Part shown: piece by piece, positions 9,162 through 22,372 of the stretch
How positions within the stretch are numbered: the first letter of the stretch is position 1
Layout of the letters: each line of letters starts with the position of its first letter
NCBI RefSeq assembly: GCF_029761915.1
Contig: NZ_CP121695.1
Location: 8,089,501-8,153,500 of the forward strand
Length of the DNA stretch: 64,000 nt
Origin: Bradyrhizobium sp. CB1650
GTDB lineage: Bacteria > Pseudomonadota > Alphaproteobacteria > Rhizobiales > Xanthobacteraceae
Reading direction: 5' to 3'
Position numbers and translations under genes: made by a program
The notes under the pieces: model-generated
Told to the model about the DNA's origin: nothing
What the model saw: only the letters and a program-made list of their open reading frames with translations
Databases searched by the model: none

Positions 9162-10614
9162 TGCCTAAAAGGCCCATAGTCGATCCTAATCTATGGAGGC
9201 AGCCTTCAAGAATGTCGTTCGGCAATCGATTCCTTTCTCAGTCCGTTGCCGATCAAATCGGCTTGCGCGCTCGGGCGTCTGCATCCCAGAAGTTAGCTCC
9301 CGCGCGTCCTAGAGGCCTCACGCGGCTCGCCACCGCCTCCTTGCTAAATTGGCACCCATGAGACCGATCGGACGAGCGTGAGGTCACGCCTTAAGGCCTA
9401 GCAAAGACGACCGCCTGCGACAGTCTGGTTTCGGACCTGTCGTCATCGCTCCAGACTCCTTGCGAGTTCGAGAGCACTGCTACTGCCAGCGGTCAAAGGC
9501 ACTTGAATCTCACCTAGCGTCAGATTGTAGGATTTCCGACAGCCCCGCGACACAGAACCCGTTCGCGTGTACTCTTCCTGACAGGTAGCAAGAATTGCGA
9601 ACGTCTCAAAAGCACAATGCTCAGCCGCTCCGCCCGGTCACGCTAGTGGACTTCCCCTCTCTGGGGCGAGCGTCCGACATCGCCTATGTGCAGATCGAAG
9701 GACGGAGCGCCGATCCCCTCGCAAGTGCATCAAGATGCAGCGCGCGAGCAAAACGCTGGCGGTCGCCATCTGGCTCTTGCTGGGCACACGCCAACTCCAA
9801 AGTCGAGATCCGATCATTCTGGCGCCGTGCACCCGTAAGACGAAATGGTGCTGGTGTAGCCACCTGGATCTATGCGCGATGACAACGCCGAGGAGCTCGA
9901 TTGGATCGTTCGCAGCTTTCGCTGGGCTGCGGGCACACGAGGGGACCTCGGGCGCGACGGAACTTCAGGGCGGTCGACATTTTGCGTGCAAACAGTTGGC
10001 TGCGAGAGGGTGCTCTTCAAGCCGGGAGGGGCATTGATCGTTTCGTCGAGCATCTCGGCCTGTGAAGCCATTGGCCAGATGGGTCGCGTGATGTGTCTTC
10101 GAATGCGGAAAGACCTGCATTGTCGTGACTTCACGACACGACAGGCTCAACAGTCCAGCAAGACTGACCGCAGACCAAGACGAATTGGGGAAGTTTCCAA
10201 ATGTCGGTTTCGCTCATCTGTTCAGCCACAAATCCGATCGTCTCCCGCGCTTGGGTTACGATTGCGCGGCCTGGCGCTATTTGCACTGCAGGCGCCGGTT
10301 CAGTGCATGCAAGAACGGCTGTGATCGGCCCACGAGCGCGTCAGCGGGCTGCCGCGGCCTTCAGTCTTTCAAACAGAATGAGCTCTCTTGCTCGCATGAG
10401 CGGCATGTTGAGCGACGCCGTAAGCAGTCCCGAGGGGTCCGTTGTCCATCCGAGGACAATGGACCGGCAGATATCAATCGACTGTCAACATGTTCCGCCT
10501 CTCGTTTCGGGCTGTTCAAATTCAGACCAATCCAGCCGCCTCTCAGTTCCATCGAGCCCCATGTTCAATCGTGACGCGCTCAGGTCTTGACGTGGATAGA
10601 CGAGAGGCGATGAA
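9162..10614. other. long apparently untranslated leader between nod box and ttsI
   Basis: About 1.45 kb with no frame I can support; candidates such as 9872-10324 and 10125-10574 overlap each other in different frames and lack motifs. If transcription starts at the nod box, this is a very long 5' untranslated region or an unrecognised regulatory RNA. Confidence 0.55.
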
Positions 10615-11304
10615 ATGCGAATTCTCCTGGTTGATCATCATGCGGGCTTTGCCCGCGACGTGAAGGAAGCCCTCTTAAATTGCGGCTTCGCCGTCGACGT
10701 GACACGCACGCTGGATGAGGCGGCGGCCGCGCTCGATTGCGCGAACTACCACATGGTCCTGCTCGAATCGGATTTGCCCGATGGAGACGGATTGGACTGG
10801 CTGAAGCAGCTGCGGCGCGAGGGACGGTCAATGCCGGCCGTGATGATGAGCAGTCTCAATGATCTCAGACGGCGGATTGCGATTTTCAACGCGGGCGCGG
10901 ATGATTTTCTGCCCAAGCCCGTGTCTATCGACGAACTCATTGCTCGCATGCGGGCTATTTTGCGACGGTCAACGCAAATGACGGCGCCGGTAGTGACATT
11001 CGGGAATCTGCATTTCGATCCGATCGCGCGACAGGTCTCGGTCGGTGGTCGAATCCTCAGAATTGCGCGCCGCGAAGTGTGCATTCTTGAACATCTGCTC
11101 AACCGCGCCGGCCGCACCGTGCCGCGCGCATCGCTCGAAGATAGCTTGTATGCATTTGACGACGAGGTCTCGACCAATGCGCTGGAAGTCGGGATTTACC
11201 GCTTACGCACGCATTTGAGCCAGGCGGGTGCAACGCTAAGGATCAAGACCGCGCGCGGCGTCGGTTACACCCTTGAACTCATTGGCGCAGCATCGGCTGC
11301 CTAA
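10615..11304 (+). CDS. ttsI: TtsI, transcriptional activator of the type III secretion regulon
   Basis: OmpR/PhoB-type response regulator of 229 residues that binds tts boxes and turns on T3SS and effector genes. Residues 1-120 form the receiver domain (MRILLVDHHAGFARDVKEAL, switch lysine in FLPKPVSIDELIARM). Residues 130-225 form the winged-helix DNA-binding domain (ARREVCILEHLLNRAGRTVP, GIYRLRTHLS, IKTARGVGYTLE). At the usual phospho-acceptor position the protein has Glu51 (HMVLLESDLPDGDGL) instead of Asp, which as I recall is typical of TtsI and suggests phosphorylation-independent activity. The neighbours (nod box upstream, rhcC2 and y4xK-like downstream) match the y4xI-y4xJ-y4xK order of strain NGR234. 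The ATG directly follows GAGGCG. Confidence 0.93.
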   Translation: MRILLVDHHAGFARDVKEALLNCGFAVDVTRTLDEAAAALDCANYHMVLLESDLPDGDGLDWLKQLRREGRSMPAVMMSSLNDLRRRIAIFNAGADDFLPKPVSIDELIARMRAILRRSTQMTAPVVTFGNLHFDPIARQVSVGGRILRIARREVCILEHLLNRAGRTVPRASLEDSLYAFDDEVSTNALEVGIYRLRTHLSQAGATLRIKTARGVGYTLELIGAASAA

Positions 11305-11374
11305 GCCGACCCAACCTGAAAGCAACACTCCCTTGAACGTCATTAACAATGCCGCCGGCGCTGATGAGCCGTCG

Positions 11375-12787
11375 ATGGTCGCCAGCAGGTTGCAGCATGC
11401 CGCTTTTCCCCGCCTCTGCTACATGCTGTGCGCAGTCGCTCTGCTATTTCCGCTTGCTGCCGCAGCTCAGACAAAGCGGGATGGCAAAGGAGAACCGCCA
11501 CGCGCGGCGCCAGGCAGCACCACCGGCACGCTCAACCTTACCTCCTCACAGGGAAAGACAGTTCATCTGACTGGACCGGCTGCGAGCATTTTTATTGCCG
11601 ACCCGGCGATTGCCGATTATCAGGCGCCTTCGAACACCACGATATTTGTGTTTGGCAAAAAGTCCGGACGGACGAGCCTGTTCGCCCTGAACGACAATGG
11701 AGAGGCTCTCGCTGAGCTGCGTGTTATCGTTACCCAGCCGATCGAGGATCTGCGGGCGGCGCTGAAGGCCGAAGTCGGCGACTACCCGATTCAAGTCAGC
11801 TATACCCCGCGCGGCGCGATCCTTAGCGGTACGGCGCCCAATGCCGATGTCGTCGAGACCGCCAGGAAAGTCACTGAGCAGTTTCTTGGAGCGGGCGCGC
11901 TGGTTGTCAACAAGATCCAGGTCGCCGGCTCATTGCAGGTGAATCTCAGCGTACGGGTGGCAGAAGTCTCCCGCAGCGCCGTAAAGGATCTCAATATCAA
12001 CTTCACCGCCTCCAGCCCAAACGGCGCTTTCCTTGTCACCGGAAAAGGGGGCGGGTCCGGCGCGGCCGGCGGCGGCGGCACGATCGGGATCGGGTTTAGC
12101 GCCGGTAACACCAACCTCAGCGCTGTTCTCGACGCTCTCGCGAGCGAGCACCTCGCCTCAATCCTGGCTGAGCCGAATCTGACGGCGATGTCCGGCGAAG
12201 CCGCAAGCTTCCTCGCCGGCGGGGAATTTCCAATCCCGGTCATGCAGGATAATCGACAGGTTTCGGTCCAATTCCGGCAGTTCGGCGTGAGCCTGGAATT
12301 CGTCCCGACTGTGCTCAACAACAATCAGATCAATGTCCGTGTGAAGCCCGAAGTCAGCGAACTGTCGAGCGAAGGCGAAGTCAAAATCAATGGCATGGCG
12401 GTCCCTGCCCTCTCGACTCGGCGGGCGAGCACCGTTGTCGAACTCGCCAGCGGTCAGAGCTTTGCAATCGGCGGCCTCATCAGGCGCAACTTCAACTCTG
12501 ATATCGGCGAGTTTCCCTGGCTCGGCGATGTGCCTATCCTGGGTGCGCTTTTTCGCTCCTCATCGTTTCAAAAACGTGAAACCGAGCTGGTCATTATTGT
12601 CACGCCCTACATCGTGCGGCCCGGATCGAACCCGAACAAGATGAGTGCGCCAAGCGACCGCATCTCACCGCCCTCAGACGCGGGCCGGATTTTGACGAAC
12701 ACGGTGGGCCGGCCGCCGCGAGATCGCGATGCGCCTCGCGCCAGCACACCAGGATTGACCGGCAGCGCCGGCTTTATCATCGAATAA
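11375..12787 (+). CDS. rhcC2: RhcC2, CpaC-like secretin of the T3SS outer membrane ring
   Basis: Outer-membrane secretin subunit, about 470 residues from ATG 11375. A TTG at 11273 overlapping ttsI would extend it, but the ATG starts a standard signal peptide (LCYMLCAVALLFPLAAAAQ). Residues 45-190 are the pilus-type N-terminal domain (SIFIADPAIADYQAPSNTTI, FVFGKKSGRTSLFALN). The secretin domain follows, with a glycine-rich stretch (GGGSGAAGGGGTIGIGF) and the gate/core motifs ASEHLASILAEPNLTAMSGE, FLAGGEFPIPV, SLEFVPTVLNNNQI, and the signature GEFPWLGDVPILGALFRSSS...ELVIIVTPYIV. In rhizobia the secretin is split: NolW/RhcC1, encoded here at 35955, supplies the N-terminal part. Co-transcribed with ttsI. 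Confidence 0.9.
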   Translation: MVASRLQHAAFPRLCYMLCAVALLFPLAAAAQTKRDGKGEPPRAAPGSTTGTLNLTSSQGKTVHLTGPAASIFIADPAIADYQAPSNTTIFVFGKKSGRTSLFALNDNGEALAELRVIVTQPIEDLRAALKAEVGDYPIQVSYTPRGAILSGTAPNADVVETARKVTEQFLGAGALVVNKIQVAGSLQVNLSVRVAEVSRSAVKDLNINFTASSPNGAFLVTGKGGGSGAAGGGGTIGIGFSAGNTNLSAVLDALASEHLASILAEPNLTAMSGEAASFLAGGEFPIPVMQDNRQVSVQFRQFGVSLEFVPTVLNNNQINVRVKPEVSELSSEGEVKINGMAVPALSTRRASTVVELASGQSFAIGGLIRRNFNSDIGEFPWLGDVPILGALFRSSSFQKRETELVIIVTPYIVRPGSNPNKMSAPSDRISPPSDAGRILTNTVGRPPRDRDAPRASTPGLTGSAGFIIE

Positions 12788-12797
12788 GGATCGTCAA

Positions 12798-13460
12798 ATG
12801 ACCTCCCGATATTTGTGTCACTTGATCGTTATTGGGGCAACATTGGGTGGCTGCGCAAATAGTGCGTCGATCCATCTCAGGCCGGCTGAACAAGAAATAC
12901 AGGTCGAGCAGAGGAAACGTGTGTTGTTCCTGCACAGCCTTCGTGGCTCCGAAAAGCTTCAGCTGCGGAGCTTTATCGCGAACGTCAGTGGCGGCCGGCG
13001 GGACGCACTCCATGTGGATGTCACCGGCTCAGCTAGGCTCATGGCCCAAGCGGCGCACGAGGCCCGCGCCATGGGCGTTGCTCCCTATAACATCCGCCTG
13101 TCCGCTTCCCCGGTCGATTTACCGCCCCGCTCCGGCGTGAGGGTCGAGGCGATCACCTTTGAAGCCCATGTTCCGATCTGTCCATCGCTTTTGATCGTGG
13201 GACCTGCCGTGAACGACAATTCATTCGACCCAACGCTTGGCTGCTCGACCAGAAACAATCTGGCAGTCATGGTGAACGATCCGCTCGACTTGCTGGACAA
13301 TCGGTCTGTCTTCACGAGTAATGGCGATCGCGCCGCCAATCCTCTTGCCAACTACGGTACCTCCGTCCCGCGCAACAAGAGCAACGGAGAAGATGGAGTA
13401 GGCACGGTAGCGCAGGACGCGGCGGGAACGACAACACGGAATGTGCAGCAGCTCCGATAG
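12798..13460 (+). CDS. CpaD-like lipoprotein (y4xK type) accompanying the secretin
   Basis: Predicted outer-membrane lipoprotein of 220 residues: signal peptide with lipobox (VIGATLGGCANSA). It resembles the CpaD pilus-assembly family, including LRSFIANVSGGRRDALHVDV and the C-terminal signature CPSLL...TLGCSTRNNLAVMVNDPLDL. It begins 10 bases after rhcC2, so it belongs to the ttsI-rhcC2 transcript, the same order as y4xK of NGR234. CpaD partners CpaC secretins in Tad pili; here it probably pilots or stabilises RhcC2 (inference). The C-terminal 40 residues are low-complexity and hydrophilic. Confidence 0.82.
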   Translation: MTSRYLCHLIVIGATLGGCANSASIHLRPAEQEIQVEQRKRVLFLHSLRGSEKLQLRSFIANVSGGRRDALHVDVTGSARLMAQAAHEARAMGVAPYNIRLSASPVDLPPRSGVRVEAITFEAHVPICPSLLIVGPAVNDNSFDPTLGCSTRNNLAVMVNDPLDLLDNRSVFTSNGDRAANPLANYGTSVPRNKSNGEDGVGTVAQDAAGTTTRNVQQLR

Positions 13461-14644
13461 GCGGGTTTGGGCGCGTCTCCGAACCCGCTGTGCAACACCT
13501 TGCGCTTGAGCGTCGTCACCACGCCCGTAACACGGCGCGGCTTCGAGCCGCCCCTCATTGCCGGCACATGGCGGCAGCGATTGGTTTGGCTTTCATCGAG
13601 AACGGTTGGCCTATCTTGTTCACCCGCACCATTCGATCTCGTCCATAATTTCCGCGTGGCGTGCTCAATAAGGCTGCCATGAACGCTTCGACAGGGAAAG
13701 CGTCACCGGAGGTCGCCTCTCCGAGATCATCGGCGCGTGACGGAGGAAGCGAGAGCGCCTACGATCTATGAGGCGTTTCCAAGAGCGTGACTTAGGCAGG
13801 GCGACAGCACGCCAGGAGAATGTGCAAGAGCATACCGCACACTGCATATTGTATGGGTGTTCGCATGCCCGCAGATCAGCGATCATCGCGTCCACGTCGG
13901 TCGTTTGGCGCAGCCGTTATGGCTAGTGGGCACCCGTTTCCAGTCTCCAGTTCGGTAACGTGCTCGGCGGCTGCTTTGCCTCATCGTCGTCCCATCGGAT
14001 CAATGGAACGCCCTATTGAGCGAGTACGGCAGCTACCGCTCTGGAAAGGGTACATTGGTTTAACGAATAAGAGCGTGGTTTGTCCTGGTTGTCTGAATGC
14101 ACCCGGGTTCACAAGTTAGCATTGCCTCTCAATGGCAACGAAAGTGCGATCAGCAGTCAAACGCGCTCGGCCTCTGATTTCTTGGACAAGGGCCCCCAGC
14201 AGTCCCTGAGCTGGTGCCACCCAACGTGTCGGCGCCGGTGTCGGAAAGCGAACATGGATAACCGAGTTGGTATACAATTGGCTTCGTTTCCCGGCTATTC
14301 TCGCGCCACGCGACAAGAAAGCAGAGATTGCGAGCTTCATTAAATACGCGCGTCACCCTCGAATGCTGGCCGGAACACGGAAGAGTGCGAAAAATTAACG
14401 GTTCTGATGCCGCCGACCAATCGAGCGCCCGCCGAATGGGACCAGTGCTCGTGATCATAGCGCCGTGATCGCGATCTGAAGGTCGAGAGAACGTCGGTAG
14501 AGTAGAGCACGCAATGCATTGCTTTCAGTTGAAGACGTATTTTTCATCGGCGCTTTCTTTGGCCGCCACGAGCGATGCTGCAGCCTTGGAGAAGGCACAT
14601 GCCGGCCATCATTCACCTTTCATTCTATCTTTGCGATCGACCAC
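13461..14644. other. no convincing gene
   Basis: About 1.2 kb between the secretin operon and the next tts box. Short frames on both strands only; the ends carry no IS-like termini that I can define. Confidence 0.5.
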
Positions 14645-14674
14645 GTCAGGTTTTGGAAAGCCAACGTGAGTAGC
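14645..14674 (+). promoter_or_regulatory. degenerate tts box
   Basis: GTCAGGTTTTGGAAAGCC followed by AACGTGAGTAGC. It keeps the GTCAG, TT, GAAAGC and TAGC landmarks of the TtsI-binding consensus, with some mismatches. It ends 34 bases before the ATG of the repeat-rich effector. Confidence 0.65.
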
Positions 14675-15563
14675 GAAATAACGAGAGAGCGATGCCAGCG
14701 GACTGACCATGGACCGATTCAACACGATCAACCCAGCCGACACAGGGTCCGTTGCGTCAGATGCCACCGTGGAACAGCCACAAGCGGCATTTGAGCAGCA
14801 CCTGCTAAACGCGCCAGGGGGCGGCCCCATCTATCCCCACAGAGAGCTTTATGATGTCACTGAGGAGGACGATCGCCTCATCCAGGCAGCGTCTGGCGCT
14901 GCTCTCGAGCGAGGGCCACCGCCGAGTTCCACGACCATCAGTATTTATGATCGTCGGCTGCGCAAATTGGCTGACGCGCTGAAGCAGTCTGGCAAATCAA
15001 TTTCTGGCCTCGATGACGATACGTTGGTTGGTTACGCCAGGAAGCTGCTGCCAAACGACAGAGTCATCGCCGCTGCATTGTCGATGGTCACTCGGTACCG
15101 CGAGCCTGATGCCGACGCTCGCCCCATCTCATCGCATTATCGTGCTTCCAGGGACGATGAGCACCTCATCAGGGAGGCCGCCGCGGCAGGTTTCGGTCGA
15201 CGGCTCCGTGCGAATACGGCCGACAGCTATGCGAGCGGTCTGCGGAAGTTGGCGGCAGCACTCCGCCCCTTGTCCATTGCCAAGCTCAGTGACGATACAC
15301 TGCTTGGCTACGCCGACCGGTTGTTTCCGGGTGACAAGATGCTCTTCGGCGCCTTGAACGGGCTCCGCGACTATCGCGCGATTGCCCGGCAGAACAATTT
15401 GGGCGGAGGAAGCTCGCGCCAGGTCATCCAGCCGCCCGCCCCCTCGCCCATGCGCCCGGCCGATGAGCAGCCGATGGGGAACGTTTCGGATGGGCGCGGC
15501 TCATTGCCGCCTGGGTTCAATACTCCGCAGGTCAGGCATGCAATGGGGTTACCGGCCCATCCT

Positions 15564-16083
15564 CCTATACAAAATGTCGCCCAGAAAGCGCTTTTCGATG
15601 CGGCGGCTCGCGAGGGTCTCCTGCCGGCGACGACTTTCGATGCGCCGGTGCCGTGGCCAACGATGAGTTCAACTATCCACTCGCCGGTGCAAAGTGTCGC
15701 TCAGGAAGCGCTTTTCGACGCTGCGGATCGCGAGGGCCCCCTGTCGGCAACGACCTTCGATGCACCGGTGCGCTGGGCGACGATGAGTTGGACCACCCAC
15801 TCGCCGGTGCAAAGTGTCGCTCAGGAAGCGCTTTTCGATGCCGCGGATCGCGAGGGCCTCCTGCCGCCGACGACCTTCGATGCACCGGTGCCCTGGCCAA
15901 CGATGGGTTTAAATATCCACTCGCCGGTGCAGAATGTCGCTCAGGAAGCGCTTTTCGATGCCGCGGATCGCGAGGGCCTCCAGCCGCCGACGACGTTCGA
16001 TGCACCGGTGCCCTGGCCAACGATGAGTTCAATCGCCCACTCCCCGGCGCAAACGTTCGCTCAGGAAGCGCTGTTCGATGCCG
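15564..16083 (+). repeat. tandem 120-bp (40-residue) repeat, 4.3 copies
   Basis: Units start at 15564, 15684, 15804, 15924 and a partial at 16044. Each encodes PVQSVAQEALFDAADREG, two variable residues, then TTFDAPVPWPTMSS and a variable four-residue joint. The spacing is exactly 120 bp, so the frame is kept. Confidence 0.95.
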
Positions 16084-16351
16084 CGACTTGGCAGCCGAGC
16101 TCGCGGCAGCCGAATTCCGCCTCTGAAGACCACTTTGGACGGATGATGAAAGAAGGCGCTGCGGCCCAGACCACGCTTGAGCAGACGTTCTCCGCAGCCA
16201 GCGACACCTTTGATGCGTCTTTGGCCGTTCCAGAGGATTTCTCCCACGGCACCCAGGCCGCGCCGGATATGATGCGCACCAAGCTTGGCCGCTGGGGCCT
16301 CTTGCCGGATGCAGCACAGCGGGTAAAGACCTACGACATTCGCGGTGAACG

Positions 16352-16358
16352 CTATACG
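16352..16358 (+). repeat. left target-site duplication of the IS21 element
   Basis: CTATACG directly abuts the left end of the element. The same seven bases lie directly outside the right end at 19007-19013. Confidence 0.8.
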
Positions 16359-16425
16359 TGCCGCGCGGCAATCTGGATGGAAGCGGAGCGTCAATCAGGA
16401 TGAGAGAGGGGCGCCGAGCTCGTGA

Positions 16426-18878
<2,453 letters not shown>

Positions 18879-19006
18879 CGCTCCGCGACAATCAGAACCA
18901 ACAAAACTCTTGCGCGCGACAATCATCGCGGCAATCATCACCACGCCGCGACACTGACTCGCCATCCTGATTGTCGCGCGCTTCCCAGCCAGATTGTCGC
19001 GCTATA

Positions 19007-19013
19007 CTATACG
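19007..19013 (+). repeat. right target-site duplication of the IS21 element
   Basis: CTATACG, identical to 16352-16358; deleting it together with the element restores the effector frame. Confidence 0.8.
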
Positions 19014-19689
19014 GCCGTGTTGGGACCGGGAGGGCCCAATGATGTTCAGCTCATCCATCTGCGGTCTCCCGCTGTCGGCGATACGTTTGATGTTTCGTTC
19101 GCCGTTCCCAAGGATTTTTCCCATCGCACCCAGCTGGCCCCCGACATGATGCTGTCCACCTTGGGCGAGTGGGACTTCTTGCCTGTTGCGGAACATCCAG
19201 TCATGAATTACGAGATTGGCGGCGAACGCTATACGGCCATCTTGGGACCGGAAGGCCCCAACGACATTCAACTCATTCATCACCCTAGGTCCACGCCGGG
19301 TGTGCTTGCGCCAGGGTTTGATTCGCCGGCACCTTTCGAATGGCGTGAGCACGTTCCTTCGGCGCTGGCGCAAAATTTTGCCCTGCCGTCTGCCGCGCCG
19401 GCATCAAGCCGTCAGGCACCCCCGCAAGTGCCTGAACTGGGAGAGTTGTTCGCCGACGACTGGACGCACGGCCCCCAAGAGGCTTCGCCTGTCGTGATCG
19501 ATATACTGCAGAGCCTAGGTCTTCTGCCAAGTCGGGATGTCCCAATGACCGTTTTTTTGATCCACGGTCAGCCCTACACGGCCGAAAGCCTACCGGGAGG
19601 CCGCGTTCTTCTCTTTCATCGGCCGCAATTTGGCTGAACGGGGCTCGTCGGCACCTAGCGTCTGGGCACAGAGATTTTGACTCTTTTGT

Positions 19690-20345
19690 GCTTTCGGCAC
19701 TCTGTAAGATATCTTGGGATAGAGCACGGCCCAATTTGGCGCGCGCCTTCTCGGTCGTGAACATCCAATTGACCGTGCGCGCTCGGCGTTGCGATGTTTT
19801 CCCATGGAGCGGTCTCTCTGACGAGACGGGCATAACTGTCGATGCGGCAGTCGAGACATTGTCGGGCGAGCACGCCGATCTCGACCGCGAGCATGTTGAG
19901 CAAATTGGTATGCTTCGTGGCGTAATGGGAACTCCAAACCTCTCAGCAGCCTGCGAGCCTGCTCAGCCGGGAACGCCTGATAGAGTGCCCCGGCCGTACG
20001 GGTGGTCAGATTGTCGAGCACGACGCCATCGGCCTTGGGATAGTGCACATCGGCGAGTTCGCGCATGCACTCGGCGAAGTGTCGGTGGCGGCGAGTGCTC
20101 GGTGACCTCCACCTAGCGTCAGAGACGATTCACGTCGATCACCACGAACAGACTGGCTGTACCGTTGCGCCGGTACTCGTAACCGTAACGCTCGAACTGT
20201 CCGGGTTTCGCCAGCACCAGTGGGCGGACCTCGCCGATGAGCTGGACCGGGCTTTCGTCGAAGCAGACCACCGGTTGCCGCGGATTGGGCGGCTCGGCGT
20301 ACGAATCGAGCACATCTGCCTGGCGTCGCTATGCTCGGGCCGAAA
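19690..20345 (-). pseudogene. IS630-family transposase relic
   Basis: Translated pieces in different frames match the family in the right order. Around 20119-20320 is LDSYAEPPNPRQPVVCFDES then PVQLIGEV and YEYRRNGTASLFVVIDV. At 19920-20066 is MRELADVHYPKADGVVLDNL...YQAFPAEQARRLLRGLEF. At 19700-19900 is EIGVLARQCLDCRI and, in another frame, KHRNAERARS and TTEKARAKLG. The DDE core is thus present, but at least two frameshifts and a deletion break it and the N-terminal third is gone. It abuts the IS66 relic. Confidence 0.85.
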
Positions 20346-21120
20346 GAACTTACCTGTCGCGCCCTCGAGTCGCGGCGTGCATGTCAGTGATCGAGATTTC
20401 CATTGGCGAGATGGCCGTGCGCGCGGGCGTGGATGTCGATGAGGCACACCGGCGGCGGGTGATCCGGGCGGTCCGATCGGCATGATGCCCTCCGGTGTGA
20501 AGGTGTTCCTCGCCAGCCATCCGGTCGACTTCCGCAAGGGCATCGATGGCCTTGTTGCGCTTGTCCTCAGATCCGTTCGATGGGGCACTTTATGTGTTCC
20601 GGGCCAAAAGAGCCGACCGAATCAAGATCGTATGGTGGGATGGCTCCGGCGTGTGCCTCTATTTGAAACGCCTCGAAAAGGCGAAGTTCTGCTGGCCGCG
20701 GATCGGGCAACATCGGGTGCAGCTCACCTCCGCGCAGTTGATGGCCCTGGTGGATGGGATGGACTGGAAACGGTCCGCGCTGTGCCGGTCAGGCCGCCGG
20801 AGATTGTTGGGTAAAAGAGCTGCGGGGAAGTGAATCAGCGGCCTGAAAGGACGAGAGAGCCGGAGCAAATGTGCTCTGGTCGGGTCAATGACGCCGCCCG
20901 ATCTCGGCCTCCCGAATGACGTAGAGATGCTCAAGGCCATGGTGCTTGCCATGGCTGAGAAGGCGACCCGTGTCGATGCGCTGGAGATCGAGGTCGACGA
21001 TCTCAAAGCCCGCCACGCCGATGCCGATGCGCGCATAGCGCGGCGACGCAGATCTTGAAGGCCTTTGACCGCGCCCGGTTCGGCCGACGATCGGAGAAGC
21101 TCGGCCCTGCGAGCATAGCT
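20346..21120 (+). pseudogene. IS66-family relic (tnpA end, tnpB, tnpC start)
   Basis: Three collinear IS66 genes, all damaged. The tnpA tail ends at 20485 (MSVIEISIGEMAVRAGVDVD then EAHRRRVIRAVRSA). tnpB starts at 20482 (GVKVFLASHPVDFRKGIDGL) and shifts frame near 20570 into FDGALYVFRAKRADRIKIVW, ending at 20833. tnpC starts at 20887 (MTPPDLGLPNDVEMLKAMVL then AEKATRVDALEIEVDDLKAR), shifts frame near 21055 and stops matching after FDRARFGRRSEKLG. No right end is recognisable. Confidence 0.88.
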
Positions 21121-22272
21121 TGCCGCTTACGACTGGGCTCTTGGAAGGGCCGTTGCTCTGGCGTGCTGTCCCTGCCGAGCCTGCGAAAGTGCTGTCCCTG
21201 CCACGCGCCGCTGACTCCCGCAGAGCCAGCCTCAAAGCAGCGGAAGAAGCTGATCGGGAGGTCATAGCGGGCAGAACGGGCATAACTACTAGAACGGGGA
21301 TCAGCCCGTAATTTGGAAGCAGTGCGGGCGCGGTCCGGACCCTCCCGCCGGGGGGCTGAGTTGAAGAAAGGTTCCTGCCGCATCCGCACTGCTGATGAGG
21401 CTGACGAGAAACATGACTCGGCGCCGACCGTTCTGGTGCGCTAGCACTGTCCCTGCCACATCCCGCCAACCTCAACGGCTCTGTATCCGGGCGAGCTTAC
21501 TGAAAGCTGACAGACCTGCGCGACAATTCACAAATGGAAGGGGTCCCAGGGCAGCGTGCCACTAGACGTCAGGACGTTCAGGTCCAGACAAAAGGCCGTT
21601 CGGCGCCGCTTACGATCAGCGGCAGCTACAGCGGCGCGACGGACCGGAGGGCGGTCAGCTAGTCCACTGGAAGCTTTATGACTGATCGCCGGTTATGACA
21701 TCCGGCTTCGTGCCATTCCTCGTAAACATGACCATACTGCCGAGCCGTCTCTCGATCCAAGAGCGCGTTATTGTCGCAAAATGATAGATACAGCAGTTCA
21801 ATTGCAGAGTGGCCGGACAGTATTTGCTTGTGTAGGGCGGTGAGAATTGCTGTTCCCTCCGTGCGTTTCCTCCCCGCAGGCTGATGAGAAGTTCTGCGTG
21901 TCAAGTTCAGCAAAATTGATCATGGGGTCCGGCCGAGCCATCTCCTCGGAGCCGCCGTCGCTCGCTTGCCCAAAAGCGTAGCGCTGGCTAGGCATGGTCG
22001 AGCCGCTCGGAATCGAGACATGATGTGCCGGTGGTCGCGCTGCGCGCAGCATTGCCTACCCACCGAGATCTCCATGAAGCTGTGCTCTACATGATGGGAC
22101 GGGAAGCGATTATACCCCGCAAACCTCGGAGTGATCGAGCGCGCTTTACCAAACTGCAAGCAGGGCAAGCCATGAGGCGTTCCATGTCGCTTCATGGGCC
22201 AATCCCTCCAGTAAACGCCTCTTCAATGTCTTTGCCTGATCAAAAGTAAGAGCGGCTGCCGAGGATATGGTG
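21121..22272. other. no convincing gene
   Basis: About 1.15 kb after the IS66 relic. A minus-strand frame at 21659-21913 (ILTALHKQILSGHSAIELLY, CDNNALLDRETARQYGHVYE) looks somewhat protein-like and may be the end of a frameshifted small gene starting near 21920 (MINFAELDTQNFSSACGE), but I cannot identify it. Confidence 0.45.
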
Positions 22273-22303
22273 GTCAGCTTCTCGTCAGCTAGCCCAGCTA
22301 TGC
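22273..22303 (+). promoter_or_regulatory. orphan tts box
   Basis: GTCAGCTTCTCGTCAGCTAG followed by CCCAGCTATG. A strong match to the TtsI-binding consensus in plus orientation, yet no supported gene lies within 2 kb downstream on that strand. It is probably left from a deleted or decayed effector gene. Confidence 0.75.
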
Positions 22304-22372
22304 CATTGCTGCCCGAAGTGCACAGACATCCCGCGGGTAGCAGATGTCGTTCCATTGAGCGCTTTGCGGAAC

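Noticed and set aside
15564..16083. CRISPR-like regular repeat
   Set aside because: The 120-bp period is coding, in frame, with no separate spacers and no cas genes nearby.
15673..16371. 232-residue minus-strand frame with repeats
   Set aside because: Mirror image of the 120-bp repeats in the effector gene; composition is basic and unstructured.
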